A stretch of 64,000 bases of DNA. Source: a virus. This document shows, piece by piece, positions 1-7,758 of this stretch. The notes under the pieces are model-generated. The model did not search any database, had not been told where the DNA came from, and saw only the letters and a list, made by a program, of their open reading frames with translations. Numbering within the stretch: the first letter of the stretch is position 1; each line of letters begins with the position of its first letter. The DNA lies in the IMG/VR virus record IMGVR_UViG_3300040801_002290, positions 62,001 through 126,000 of that record. One strand, 5' to 3'. The translations under genes and the position numbers were made by a program.

Positions 1-240
1 CGAGAAGCCGCCGACCGCATCGACGCCCTGGAGGCCGAGGTCGAGCGGCTGGAAGACCTAGCCGACACCTACCTCGTCACGCTAATGCGGTGCGCGAAGG
101 ACGCCGAGCGGCTGCGGGTGCTTCTAGCCGATGCGAAGAACACCCTCTGGGATGCGGTGGACAGCGGGTACGCGGCACCCAAGAGCGTGCTAGCTGCCCT
201 GGCGGGGGAAGGAGACGAGGATGAGTCAATCACCGTATGA
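1..240 (+). CDS. Coiled-coil protein, 5'-truncated by window edge
   Basis: An open frame runs from the first base to a TGA at 238-240, giving 79 residues; the true start lies outside the window. The first ~50 residues form a heptad-like helix rich in Ala, Glu, Leu and Arg, so a coiled coil is likely; there is no catalytic motif. The coding DNA is about 68 % GC, far above the ~45 % of everything after it. Its start resembles residues 28-45 of the 843-1196 product (Arg-Asp/Glu-Ala-Ala-Asp followed by Leu-Glu-Ala-Glu), so the two may be diverged relatives. It overlaps the next gene by 20 bases. Function unknown. Confidence 0.6.
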   Translation, partial: REAADRIDALEAEVERLEDLADTYLVTLMRCAKDAERLRVLLADAKNTLWDAVDSGYAAPKSVLAALAGEGDEDESITV

Positions 241-640
241 CGCTAGTCAGTTGCCCAACAGAACCGAAACACAAATTGAAGTTCTTGAACGAAGGCGAAG
301 ACAGCTTATGTCTCGTAATGCAGCCCTGGAATCCGATATTAAGAGACTAAGAGAGCATCTTCGGGATTATGTTGAGACGGAAGATACCCTTACTGAGAAT
401 CTTGACGAGTCCAGAGGAGAGATTGAAAAACTGAAAAATAAAGTTGCTGAATTAGAAAACATAATAGGGGCACAAAACCATGTTAAGGAGTTAGAAAGGG
501 AAGTTAGAAGGCTCAGGGTAGCCTCAACTAATCTTCTCGCTCTACACCTACGAGCTTTAGAGGGTGACGTGGCAGAGCAAATCACTTGGGACGATGCTAT
601 TTTTCGGTTGCACACTTCCCTGGTTGGGCTGCCAGAATGA
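221..640 (+). CDS. Coiled-coil protein of unknown function
   Basis: The product has 139 residues. ATG 221 is preceded by AAGGAGACGAGG, a good ribosome site that lies inside the GC-rich end of the preceding gene. Residues ~18-105 are strongly charged with repeated Leu/Ile spacing and almost no Pro or Gly, typical of a long coiled coil; the last 30 residues are less regular. No enzyme motif is visible. It sits in a run of small coupled genes ahead of thyX, and the next gene starts in an ATGA overlap, so the two are probably co-translated. It could be a scaffold or regulator, but I cannot assign it. Confidence 0.65.
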   Translation: MSQSPYDASQLPNRTETQIEVLERRRRQLMSRNAALESDIKRLREHLRDYVETEDTLTENLDESRGEIEKLKNKVAELENIIGAQNHVKELEREVRRLRVASTNLLALHLRALEGDVAEQITWDDAIFRLHTSLVGLPE

Positions 641-831
641 CAAGAGCAGAGTGGCACGACCATTTAGAGGGCTCTATTCTTCTTGTAGACAGTGAGATTG
701 TTGCTGTAATAAGGTTAGTAGACCTTGATTTTGGATATAAAGCTTGGGATATTGATGGACATCTTTTTGGCGAGTTGCCCGCAGCTAAGAAATACGCCCA
801 GCAAAGATATGCCTGGGCGCAACATCCGTAA
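637..831 (+). CDS. Small hypothetical protein
   Basis: The product has 64 residues. I place the start at ATG 637, which overlaps the preceding stop as ATGA, rather than at the in-frame ATG 586 inside the preceding gene. No strong ribosome site precedes it, so translational coupling is likely. The protein is compact, with alternating hydrophobic strands (Ile-Leu-Leu-Val-Asp, Val-Ala-Val-Ile-Arg-Leu-Val) and a basic, aromatic C-terminus. I recognise no family. It lies between two coiled-coil genes in the pre-thyX cluster. Confidence 0.55.
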   Translation: MTRAEWHDHLEGSILLVDSEIVAVIRLVDLDFGYKAWDIDGHLFGELPAAKKYAQQRYAWAQHP

Positions 832-842
832 GGAGCTAGAAT

Positions 843-1196
843 ATGAAAGATGAGATAGTAGCGGGATTAAGATGGATTAGCAAATACGCTACTCCCCAAC
901 AAGAGTACGAGATGGTAGTTTGCAGAGATGCCGCAGATAAAATTGAAAAATTAGAGGCAGAACATGAAAGCCTCACGCTTTTACTGGAGAGGTTTAATAG
1001 CGCCGGGGAAAGAATTATTAGGATTGTCGGGGGAGACCCAGATAGACCTGATTACGTTGACACACTCAACGACCTTACGCTTGCCGTAATTGATGCCAGA
1101 AAAACCTTACACTCGTCTCCAAACTGTAGACTTTTGACAGAGAAAGTAAATGACAACTACTGTAGAAAATGTAGAGAGAGGCTTTTTAATGATTGA
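843..1196 (+). CDS. Coiled-coil protein with C-terminal Cys motif
   Basis: The product has 117 residues and ATG 843 follows AAGGAGCTAGAAT. A helical segment at residues ~28-60 resembles the partial GC-rich protein at the window start. The C-terminus has a Cys-x2-Cys pair (Tyr-Cys-Arg-Lys-Cys) plus an upstream Cys in Asn-Cys-Arg, so half of a zinc-binding site may be present, though a complete four-ligand knuckle is not obvious. It overlaps thyX by 8 bases, which indicates one transcript. Function unknown; such small coiled-coil proteins are common in phage early regions. Confidence 0.65.
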   Translation: MKDEIVAGLRWISKYATPQQEYEMVVCRDAADKIEKLEAEHESLTLLLERFNSAGERIIRIVGGDPDRPDYVDTLNDLTLAVIDARKTLHSSPNCRLLTEKVNDNYCRKCRERLFND

Positions 1197-2058
1197 AGAC
1201 CTAAGAGAAAAACTAGAGTTTGCGGAAAACAACCCGGTAATATTCAACCAGAGGAACGTTTTAAATAAGGGGTTCGTACGACTGGTTGATTGGATTGGTA
1301 GCGACTCAAGGGTGGTTCAAGCAGCTAGGGTGTCTTATGGCAAAGGAACTAAGACCATAAGAGAAGACTCTGGTCTCATCGACTATCTTATGAGACATCG
1401 ACACACCTCACCTTTTGAGATGGTGTCGTTTACCTTTCATATTAAGCTGCCTCTGTTTGTCTTTGCCCAGCTAGTCAGACACAGGACCGCCAGCCTTAAT
1501 GCTAAGTCTGCAAGGTACTCTGTCATGGAAGATGAGTTTTATATTCCCGAGGAATTTAGACTGCAAAGCATGGAGAATAAGCAAGGAAGCGATAGCGTCC
1601 TCTCTGAGGAAACAAACCAATTTGCTATCAATAGCCTGATAAACTTCTGTGACGAGACTTATGGGGATTATGAATACCTTATTCAAATGGGTGTAGCTAG
1701 AGAACAGGCTCGTATGATTCTTCCTCAAAACCTTTACACGGAGGTCTATTGGACCCAGAATCTGCACAATCTTCTGCACCTTCTAAAGTTACGTCTTGAC
1801 CCTCACGCCCAGCAGGAGATTCGTGAATACGCAGAGGCGATTCATGAAATCATCACACCTATAGTGCCAATGTCCTTAGACTCCTGGGAAAAGCACGTTC
1901 TAGACAGCGTTTCTCTCTCAAAAGATGAAGTAGATATACTTATCAGAGCCGCCAAGGGGGACTCCCTAGAGGATGCTATGGTCTCTCATGCAGAACACAT
2001 GTCAAAGGGGTATGCTAGAGAAGTGCGAGAGAAGATTAGTAAACTGATTGGAAAATAA
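1189..2058 (+). CDS. thyX: FAD-dependent thymidylate synthase ThyX
   Basis: ThyX converts dUMP to dTMP using methylene-tetrahydrofolate, FAD and NADPH. The family signature RHRx7S is present as RHRTASLNAKS at residues 97-107, and the surrounding order of helices fits ThyX. I start at ATG 1189 (289 residues), which follows AGAGAGG and overlaps the preceding stop by 8 bases; an upstream in-frame ATG at 1150 is internal to that gene and less likely. Together with the dNMP kinase and dUTPase at 4.3-5.8 kb it forms a dTTP-supplying set. The C-terminal ~50 residues (Lys-Asp-Glu-Val-Asp-Ile-Leu and on) extend beyond the usual core. Confidence 0.95.
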   Translation: MIEDLREKLEFAENNPVIFNQRNVLNKGFVRLVDWIGSDSRVVQAARVSYGKGTKTIREDSGLIDYLMRHRHTSPFEMVSFTFHIKLPLFVFAQLVRHRTASLNAKSARYSVMEDEFYIPEEFRLQSMENKQGSDSVLSEETNQFAINSLINFCDETYGDYEYLIQMGVAREQARMILPQNLYTEVYWTQNLHNLLHLLKLRLDPHAQQEIREYAEAIHEIITPIVPMSLDSWEKHVLDSVSLSKDEVDILIRAAKGDSLEDAMVSHAEHMSKGYAREVREKISKLIGK

Positions 2059-2059
2059 C

Positions 2060-3148
2060 ATGGCAACAGCAGAGCATGTCCTAGAAGGACTTAAAACCGC
2101 GCTAAAGATAACCAAAGAGGCACCCGTCATAGTGGAAGCTAGGTCGGGTAAACTCTTTATTGGTACACACAACGAGTATCACAGCGTTATTTTTGAATGC
2201 CCCACGATTTGGGAGGATTTCAAAGCAGTTCTCAGCTTCAACATAGCAAAGGAAATACCGAGGTCAATCTCTGGTGGCAAAGTAAGCTTTGAGGTTCTCG
2301 AAAATCACACGTTAAAATTCGTTTCTAAGGGCGTAAAGTTAAATCTAGCCCTCTTGGATAACTCGTCTCTTTCCTTAAGTACGTTGGTGAAGAAATATAT
2401 CAAAGAAACCATGTGGGAAGTTAATGGAAAAGGCTTTAATGACGCACTAGAAAGGGTTAGACACGCTGCGAATGATAAGTCAATCGGGGATGTAGTTTTG
2501 CGCGGTTACCACCTTAAAAAGAAGGGCGAAGCACTTGAGTTTATGGCCTCCAACGGAGCAACACTCTCGGTGTCTTCTGCCCAACTTCTAAATAAAGATG
2601 AGGCAGTAGAGGGAACCCTTCTTCTTAACCCGGAATTTTCTCAGGTAGCTAATCTTTTGTTTGAGAAAACCAGAATAGGCTTTTCGGAGGACTCAATTAG
2701 TCTTGAGTCTTCCTCAGAAGATAAGACTTTGCGTATGGTCAGCCTGTTGACAAAGGGAAAGCCTTTCGATTATGACACCGTGCTTAACAAAGTTAAAGGA
2801 AACCCTATTAGGGCCTCCTTTGACGCAAAAACTATGGCAGAAGCCATTAAAAGAACGGACTTCTTCACAGACGAAGCCAATAAGAACAAGATACGCTTTT
2901 TTATTAACAACAATGGTACCGCTTCCGTTCACTCCGGTAACCACTACGGTGAGTCCTCTATTCACCTGGAGACCATAGAGCATAATTTGGACAGCGACTT
3001 AGAGTTGGAGCTAAGCGGCACACACTTCCTTAATTACCTAACCAGTTTGAAGTCTAGCACGATTACCGTCTACATCAAGGACGACACCGTTCCCATAAGG
3101 ATTGAAGACGGCTTAACAACAGAAGTTATAGTATTGTTCCGTAAATAA
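2060..3148 (+). CDS. DnaN-like DNA polymerase sliding clamp
   Basis: The product has 362 residues, the length of bacterial beta clamps (~366). It shows three successive segments of alternating strands and helices, and the end (Asp-Asp-Thr-Val-Pro-Ile-Arg-Ile-Glu-Asp, then a hydrophobic strand) resembles the closing strands of DnaN, where a conserved region near the end also contacts clamp-binding peptides. It would encircle DNA and hold the polymerase. ATG 2060 is preferred to TTG 2048, which overlaps thyX. The assignment rests on fold pattern, length and neighbours (SSB, primase), not on an exact motif; a divergent processivity factor of another type is possible. Confidence 0.6.
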   Translation: MATAEHVLEGLKTALKITKEAPVIVEARSGKLFIGTHNEYHSVIFECPTIWEDFKAVLSFNIAKEIPRSISGGKVSFEVLENHTLKFVSKGVKLNLALLDNSSLSLSTLVKKYIKETMWEVNGKGFNDALERVRHAANDKSIGDVVLRGYHLKKKGEALEFMASNGATLSVSSAQLLNKDEAVEGTLLLNPEFSQVANLLFEKTRIGFSEDSISLESSSEDKTLRMVSLLTKGKPFDYDTVLNKVKGNPIRASFDAKTMAEAIKRTDFFTDEANKNKIRFFINNNGTASVHSGNHYGESSIHLETIEHNLDSDLELELSGTHFLNYLTSLKSSTITVYIKDDTVPIRIEDGLTTEVIVLFRK

Positions 3149-3157
3149 GGTTTTTTG

Positions 3158-3186
3158 TTGACAGCCTGCCAGTCTCCTGCTATAAT
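3158..3186 (+). promoter_or_regulatory. Consensus sigma-70 type promoter
   Basis: TTGACA at 3158-3163 and TATAAT at 3181-3186 are separated by exactly 17 bp, a perfect consensus. The -10 is also preceded by TGC, an extended -10 element. Predicted transcription start is near 3193, giving a leader of about 50 bases before ATG 3244. It should drive the 70-residue gene and ssb strongly and early by the host RNA polymerase. Confidence 0.85.
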
Positions 3187-3243
3187 TGTATTTGTAAGGG
3201 TTAAAAGTTAGATTCTTACGAGTACACAAAAAGGAGACTGTAT

Positions 3244-3456
3244 ATGCCAAGAGAAGTATCACAAGCAACCGTCGCCCTTGAAGAAGCCGTGGCTAGATTC
3301 ATGGAAGATTTTGAGGGAGAATTTAGAAAGCAAAGGACGAAGACAAACCATTCATCCGAAAGAAGGATGAGAAAGCTTCTACGCTCTTTCCAGGAAAGGG
3401 TTTACGTTCCATACAGAGACGCAACTTTGCCCTCTAGGGACTCCGAACCGTTCTAA
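3244..3456 (+). CDS. Small basic protein ahead of ssb
   Basis: The product has 70 residues. ATG 3244 follows AAGGAGACTGTAT. It is the first gene after the perfect promoter at 3158-3186 and so probably one of the most strongly expressed early genes. It is helical and basic in its middle (Arg-Lys-Gln-Arg-Thr-Lys, Arg-Arg-Met-Arg-Lys), with an acidic first half. It could bind DNA or RNA or a host protein, as many first early phage proteins do, but no family is recognisable. Confidence 0.65.
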   Translation: MPREVSQATVALEEAVARFMEDFEGEFRKQRTKTNHSSERRMRKLLRSFQERVYVPYRDATLPSRDSEPF

Positions 3457-3507
3457 CCATTCACATCTTTGAAAGCAGTACAATAAAGCAAGATGTAGAC
3501 CATTAAG

Positions 3508-3519
3508 TTGCATGTGCAA
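3508..3519. promoter_or_regulatory. Short inverted repeat upstream of ssb
   Basis: TTGCA-TG-TGCAA forms a 5-bp dyad 30 bases before ATG 3549 and ahead of its ribosome site (AAGGAG). The surrounding 92-base gap contains no gene. It could be a small operator or an mRNA hairpin at the ssb start; a chance occurrence is possible. Confidence 0.25.
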
Positions 3520-3548
3520 TAGAGCGGCTACAAAACTAAGGAGAAAAC

Positions 3549-4253
3549 ATGAATGAAGTCATAGTAAGTGGGATTATAAAAGGCGACTTCGAAGACGTTA
3601 GTAACGACGGAGTTAAGTTTCTGGCCCTAAATAAGGGTAGGAATGGTGAAAGTGAGGAGTTTATCTGCCTCGCATATGGTAACTCAGCCAGCTTCCTGCG
3701 CCAACACGCAGAGAGTGGCCGTCGAGTTGTACTTCAAGGCCGTCTAAGCAGCGAGAAGCTGGACACCGAGAACTATCATACTGCCATTACCGTAAGCAGG
3801 GTTCTGTCTATCACGGATAGCAGTCAGGGTATGGATTATACTCATGCTGTTATTAGCGGATTGGCCTCGTCCGATGGTCTTACCCGCCTAAACAACAAGA
3901 ATCAGACCCCCCTAATTAACCTGAACGTGGCTAATAAGAGGGAGTATAGAAACGCCGAAGGTGAGACTCAGGAGTACACTACTTACCTAGGTGGGACCAT
4001 CTGGGGCAGAACGGCAGAAGCGGTTGAAGAAGCCTATGAGTTCCCAATGAGCAACGTTCCCGTTGTGTTTGAAGGGATTCTAAAGCCCAGAACTTATGAA
4101 AACAAGGATGGAGACACCATTAACAAGATTGATGTGTGGGTCAACACCATTAACGTAAGCGGTCAAGCACCTACTTCCGCTGCCCCAGCGCCGAAGCGAG
4201 AAGAGAGACAAGCTCCTAGGAAGTCAAAGCCCCTTGAAGGCTCTCCCTTCTAA
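3549..4253 (+). CDS. ssb: Single-stranded DNA-binding protein with two OB folds
   Basis: The product has 234 residues. Two consecutive OB-fold segments are visible, residues ~1-95 and ~98-205. Each opens with a Val-Ile/Ile-Ser-Gly strand and has a strand ending in Val-x-Leu-Gln-Gly or Val-x-Phe-Glu-Gly, as in bacterial SSB. A Pro/Ala/Lys-rich linker follows and the chain ends in Gly-Ser-Pro-Phe, echoing the terminal Pro-Phe of SSB tails that recruits partner proteins, but without the usual acidic run. It coats single-stranded DNA during replication. It is preceded by AAGGAG and followed at once by a rho-independent terminator, so it belongs to a short strongly expressed unit. Confidence 0.85.
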   Translation: MNEVIVSGIIKGDFEDVSNDGVKFLALNKGRNGESEEFICLAYGNSASFLRQHAESGRRVVLQGRLSSEKLDTENYHTAITVSRVLSITDSSQGMDYTHAVISGLASSDGLTRLNNKNQTPLINLNVANKREYRNAEGETQEYTTYLGGTIWGRTAEAVEEAYEFPMSNVPVVFEGILKPRTYENKDGDTINKIDVWVNTINVSGQAPTSAAPAPKREERQAPRKSKPLEGSPF

Positions 4254-4272
4254 TAGACAGAGAAATTAATAG

Positions 4273-4302
4273 GTGGGAGGCTCAGTCCTCCCACTTTATT
4301 TT
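4273..4302 (+). terminator. Rho-independent terminator after ssb
   Basis: A perfect 8-bp stem, GTGGGAGG (4273-4280) with CCTCCCAC (4287-4294), has a 6-base loop and is followed by TTTATTTT. It lies 20 bases after the ssb stop and limits readthrough into the dNMP kinase and later genes. Confidence 0.9.
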
Positions 4303-4314
4303 AAGGGGTATTGT

Positions 4315-4860
4315 GTGATAGTAGCACTTTCAGGTAAAAAGAGAAGCGGCAAAGACGAATTCTATAGAGTAGCCAAAAGCTACCTTGAAGCATTTTACGG
4401 GATTCCGGTAACCAGATACGCTTTTGCGGATAAAGTAAAGGAATACGCTAACTTATATTTTAACGTAGACATAGCTAATGAAACGGACAAGGAAAAGACT
4501 CGCTTCGTGTTACAGGGAATTGGACAAATGCTACGTGAAGAAGTAGAAAAGGATTACTGGCTAAATGTCATCAGAGACGAAATAGCTATAGACAACGAAA
4601 AGTACGGAGAGTTTGGGTTCGTAGGCTTCATAACGGACACTAGGTATCGGAATGAAGCAGACTGGGTTGTAAACAACGGCTACCCACTTCTAAGAATTGT
4701 TAGAAAAGGAATCATAGCTGACGACCCCCATCCAAGCGAGATGGAATTGGATGACTTTGTTTTTGAAAACACGTTCCAAAACATGGGAACGTATGAAGAA
4801 TATAGGGAGAGCGTGAGACAATGGGTGAACCAAAACGTATTGACATCACTGTCCCTCTAG
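4315..4860 (+). CDS. Deoxynucleoside monophosphate kinase
   Basis: It phosphorylates dNMPs to dNDPs for replication. The P-loop Gly-Lys-Lys-Arg-Ser-Gly-Lys-Asp lies right at the N-terminus, and a later Asp-Thr-Arg-Tyr-Arg-Asn-Glu-Ala plus an acidic stretch around His-Pro-Ser-Glu fit the T4 gp1-like dNMP kinase family. I choose GTG 4315 (181 residues): it follows TAAGGGG at proper distance and puts the P-loop next to the start. The longer frame from 4273 would begin inside the ssb terminator hairpin. The first three genes of this run are coupled by overlaps. Confidence 0.8.
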   Translation: MIVALSGKKRSGKDEFYRVAKSYLEAFYGIPVTRYAFADKVKEYANLYFNVDIANETDKEKTRFVLQGIGQMLREEVEKDYWLNVIRDEIAIDNEKYGEFGFVGFITDTRYRNEADWVVNNGYPLLRIVRKGIIADDPHPSEMELDDFVFENTFQNMGTYEEYRESVRQWVNQNVLTSLSL

Positions 4861-5105
4861 TAAATGAGAATCTAGAGGAGAATGAAAACTCAAAAGACGT
4901 TATTAACGCCATGCTGGATGAGTCAAGTGAAGTTCACCTTCACATTCATATAAACGATAAGGAAATGATTCCCACGGCAATAGCATTGTCTATGAGCAAG
5001 AGGCATAATGTTCGTTATTACGCCACTATAGGGGACTTTCCGGGCAGAGAATATATTCACGGTTACCTTATGAGTGGTTACTTTGAAAAGGTGGAGATGA
5101 TATAA
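4821..5105 (+). CDS. Small hypothetical protein
   Basis: The product has 94 residues. It overlaps the dNMP kinase by 40 bases and its stop shares a base with the dUTPase ATG (TAATG), so the three are translationally linked. It has an acidic N-terminal third, then Val-His-Leu-His-Ile-His-Ile-Asn and Tyr-Tyr-Ala-Thr-Ile strands suggesting a small alpha/beta fold. The alternating His residues could bind metal. No family recognised; a role in nucleotide metabolism is suggested only by position. Confidence 0.55.
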   Translation: MGEPKRIDITVPLVNENLEENENSKDVINAMLDESSEVHLHIHINDKEMIPTAIALSMSKRHNVRYYATIGDFPGREYIHGYLMSGYFEKVEMI

Positions 5106-5776
5106 TGTACCATTACATGCCGACAACCGTCGTCTTTGAGAGACTTGAAAGACCACAGCACCTACACGAAAGTTTTCCTTGGACCCCGGTTATGCCAAGC
5201 TACGATAACGACCTAGGAAATGCTGGAATTGACCTGGCTTCGGCAGCTACTGTAGTAGCTGAGGAAGTGGGTGCCTCTTCCAGGCTTCCATACGGGTACT
5301 TTGAAATTACCGGCTCAGACATGAATCAGGACGATATGCAGACGCTAGCCAGAGCCCTGACTGATATGGATGCCTCCGTAGATGTCTCTTTTATGGGAGA
5401 TTTAGCCCGTAAGAATGTGAGAATGGAGTACAGTTCAAACTCTCCCAAGCCCTTAAGGATGTATCAAGCGGTTATTAGAACAGGGCTTAGAGTAGCCCTA
5501 CCGACAGGGTTTCACATGAAGATAGCCTCTCGTAGTGGTTTGGGGTTCAAAAGAAACATTCTCGCCTTCCCAGGAATCATAGATAACTCCTATAGGGGAG
5601 AATTAATGATTAAGCTTTACCAGTTGACCAGCGATGAATCCCCATTTATAATCGAGGCAGGAGAGAGAATCGCACAGGGTATCTTATTCTCTACCCCAGA
5701 AATCTTCATTAGAGAGGGAGAAGTCTCTACCTCCACTCTAAGAGGAGAAAATGGTTTTGGTAGCACCGGAGCGTGA
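5105..5776 (+). CDS. dut: dUTPase (trimeric type) with internal insertion
   Basis: It hydrolyses dUTP to dUMP, keeping uracil out of DNA and feeding ThyX. All five trimeric dUTPase motifs are present: 1 AGIDLAS (40-46), 2 ASRSGLG (141-147), 3 GIIDNSYRG (157-165), 4 GERIAQ (186-191), 5 RGENGFGSTG (213-222). The length is 223 residues against a usual ~140-150; the excess is a ~60-residue insertion at about 52-118, between motifs 1 and 2. All catalytic residues appear intact, so it should be active. The insert could be a separate regulatory or protein-binding element. Confidence 0.93.
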   Translation: MYHYMPTTVVFERLERPQHLHESFPWTPVMPSYDNDLGNAGIDLASAATVVAEEVGASSRLPYGYFEITGSDMNQDDMQTLARALTDMDASVDVSFMGDLARKNVRMEYSSNSPKPLRMYQAVIRTGLRVALPTGFHMKIASRSGLGFKRNILAFPGIIDNSYRGELMIKLYQLTSDESPFIIEAGERIAQGILFSTPEIFIREGEVSTSTLRGENGFGSTGA

Positions 5777-5779
5777 TAT

Positions 5780-6049
5780 ATGGTTTACAATTACAAGTGT
5801 AGAAAGTGCGAAAACGTCTTTGATATAGACCACTCCATGAAGGTCAAGGACGCCGTAGAAGAACTTGGAGCGTCGTGTCCGAAGTGTGGTTCCACAGATA
5901 TTTTCAAGTATCTTGGTAATATGAAGACGGCACACATTCATTTCAAGGGTGTAGGCTTTGCCACAAATGACCTAGCCCTAGATAAAATCGGGTTTCCCAA
6001 ACATTACAAGGACAACCCAGAAGTACGAGAAAAGCTAAAGAATATGTAA
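5780..6049 (+). CDS. Zinc-ribbon protein, FmdB-like
   Basis: The product has 89 residues. Two Cys pairs, Cys-Arg-Lys-Cys near residue 6 and Cys-Pro-Lys-Cys-Gly near 35, form a zinc ribbon of the FmdB type (Tyr-x-Tyr-x-Cys-x2-Cys at the start). The remaining part is helical and charged. FmdB-like proteins are common in phages and are presumed nucleic-acid or transcription factors; the precise role is unknown. It lies 3 bases after dut and 14 bases before the primase, so it is likely co-transcribed with both. Confidence 0.7.
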   Translation: MVYNYKCRKCENVFDIDHSMKVKDAVEELGASCPKCGSTDIFKYLGNMKTAHIHFKGVGFATNDLALDKIGFPKHYKDNPEVREKLKNM

Positions 6050-6063
6050 GATAGGAGGCCGAC

Positions 6064-7758
6064 ATGAGCAAAGTAGAAGAGATTATTGGGAAGCTAGATT
6101 TTTATGGCCTTGTTAGTAAAAAGACACAGTTAAAAAGGTTCAAGGGAGACCAATTCAGAGGTCTCTCTCCCTTTACAAACGAGAAAACTCCTAGCTTCTT
6201 TGTAAACACACACAACAAAACCTGGTACTGCTTCTCCTCCGGAGTTGGAGGGGGAGTGTTGGACTACGTGTCTAGAGTTGAGGGTGTGGGCAGAGATGAA
6301 GCCATACGCATTCTGGCCGACTACACGGGCATAGAATTAGAGGAAGAATCTGACCCTCACTATCACACCAAGAAGGCCCTGAAATTAGCCCTGAATTATT
6401 ACAGACAGAATACAGAGCCTTCTGTAGAATACATGGCGTCTCGTGGATTCAGCCTCGACACCGTAGAACACTATGAACTGGGGTATGCCGAGGATTCAAC
6501 TCACGGTTTATTCTCTTATCTACAAAAGAACGGAATTAAAGAAGAGCATATAGTCTCAGCGGGGCTTGGGTATAAAAGGGACGATGGAAAAGTAGTCCAC
6601 AGATACAAGAATAGAATGATGATACCAATCCGAGACGAGTATGGTAATCTCATCTCGTTTACTGGCAGGGATTTGACCGGGAATTCAAATGCAAAATATT
6701 TGCATGGACCGGTTAACGCATTGTTTCAAAAGAAAAAGGTTATCTGGGGGCTGAGAAACTCAAGAAACCTAATTTCCGAAAAGGACTATGTGATTGTCAC
6801 AGAGGGCCAACTAGACGCAATGGCCTTAGTGGACGTAGGAATTCCTGCTGTATCTATTCTAGGGGCGAATGTGTCAGAAGAACAAATGCTTCTTCTGTCC
6901 AAGCTCACTCAAAACATTTATTTTACCTTCGACAGTGACGATGCTGGAGACCGTGGTCTATTCAAGGCTTTCAAAATGGCAAAGGACCTGGATGTTGACT
7001 CCGTTATTTACGCCATTGTTCTTCCAAAAGGAAAAGACCCGGACGACTTCATTCACGAATTTGGAGCAGAGAAGTTCGACGCCCTTAGACAGGATGCTAC
7101 CTCTGATACCGCAGCAATAGTGCAGTCACTTATCAAGACACACTACAAAGATGGGGCTAGTAAAGCCTCCGTTGCAAAGAAGGTTCTTTCTGAGTTGAAG
7201 GATTCCTTTCAACAGACTTTTACATATAGAAGCATGGATTTGATTGAGCGTCTTTCTCAAGAATTCAGTATTAACCCTAAAGAGTTACAGGAGTGGATAA
7301 GAAAAGAGCCTTCTTTTAAGGGTGGAGGGGCTGTTGACAAGAAGATTGACGACATGTCCTTCCCAGCGCCGATTTATGAAAGAAGAATCCTTTACGCTGT
7401 ACTACAGGAACCTGGGCTAGTAAATAAGGTAGTTAACTCCCCGGTTTCCTTTGGTGATTTTACCTCACACCTGGTCTCTAAGACCCTATCCAATATAGAC
7501 CCCACCTGTTCACCGACCGAAGTTTTTGATATACTAAGAGACAAGCTAAATGAAGACGAGTATGATGCCGTCCTAAAGTTTTTCTCTACGGGCCTTTCCG
7601 GAGTTGACTTTGAGACTTCCTTTGACATTTTGAGGCTTAAGGTACTTCAAAGGGAGAAAGAAGCAAAGCTGGATTTTCTCGGAAGACCGGTAACGGCTAC
7701 AGAGAGCGAGCTAAGGAACGTGTTCAAAGAGATACTCGACTATAAGGAGCAGCAGTGA
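6064..7758 (+). CDS. dnaG: DnaG-type primase with degraded zinc site
   Basis: It makes RNA primers at the fork. The product has 564 residues, close to E. coli DnaG (581). The N-terminal CHC2-like domain (~1-90) keeps the fold signature but has Ser35, Thr38 and Ser59 where the zinc ligands Cys, His and Cys should be; only Cys56 remains. The catalytic TOPRIM core is intact: Glu247 in Thr-Glu-Gly-Gln-Leu-Asp and Asp290-x-Asp292, followed by Lys-Asp-Pro-Asp-Asp. A C-terminal ~120-residue region may bind helicase. AGGAGG lies 5 bases before the ATG. The next gene overlaps as GTGA. Confidence 0.9.
   Translation: MSKVEEIIGKLDFYGLVSKKTQLKRFKGDQFRGLSPFTNEKTPSFFVNTHNKTWYCFSSGVGGGVLDYVSRVEGVGRDEAIRILADYTGIELEEESDPHYHTKKALKLALNYYRQNTEPSVEYMASRGFSLDTVEHYELGYAEDSTHGLFSYLQKNGIKEEHIVSAGLGYKRDDGKVVHRYKNRMMIPIRDEYGNLISFTGRDLTGNSNAKYLHGPVNALFQKKKVIWGLRNSRNLISEKDYVIVTEGQLDAMALVDVGIPAVSILGANVSEEQMLLLSKLTQNIYFTFDSDDAGDRGLFKAFKMAKDLDVDSVIYAIVLPKGKDPDDFIHEFGAEKFDALRQDATSDTAAIVQSLIKTHYKDGASKASVAKKVLSELKDSFQQTFTYRSMDLIERLSQEFSINPKELQEWIRKEPSFKGGGAVDKKIDDMSFPAPIYERRILYAVLQEPGLVNKVVNSPVSFGDFTSHLVSKTLSNIDPTCSPTEVFDILRDKLNEDEYDAVLKFFSTGLSGVDFETSFDILRLKVLQREKEAKLDFLGRPVTATESELRNVFKEILDYKEQQ

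Noticed and set aside
4273-4314. Upstream extension of the dNMP kinase to 4273
   Set aside because: It would start inside the perfect terminator hairpin after ssb; GTG 4315 has a proper ribosome site and puts the P-loop at the normal place.
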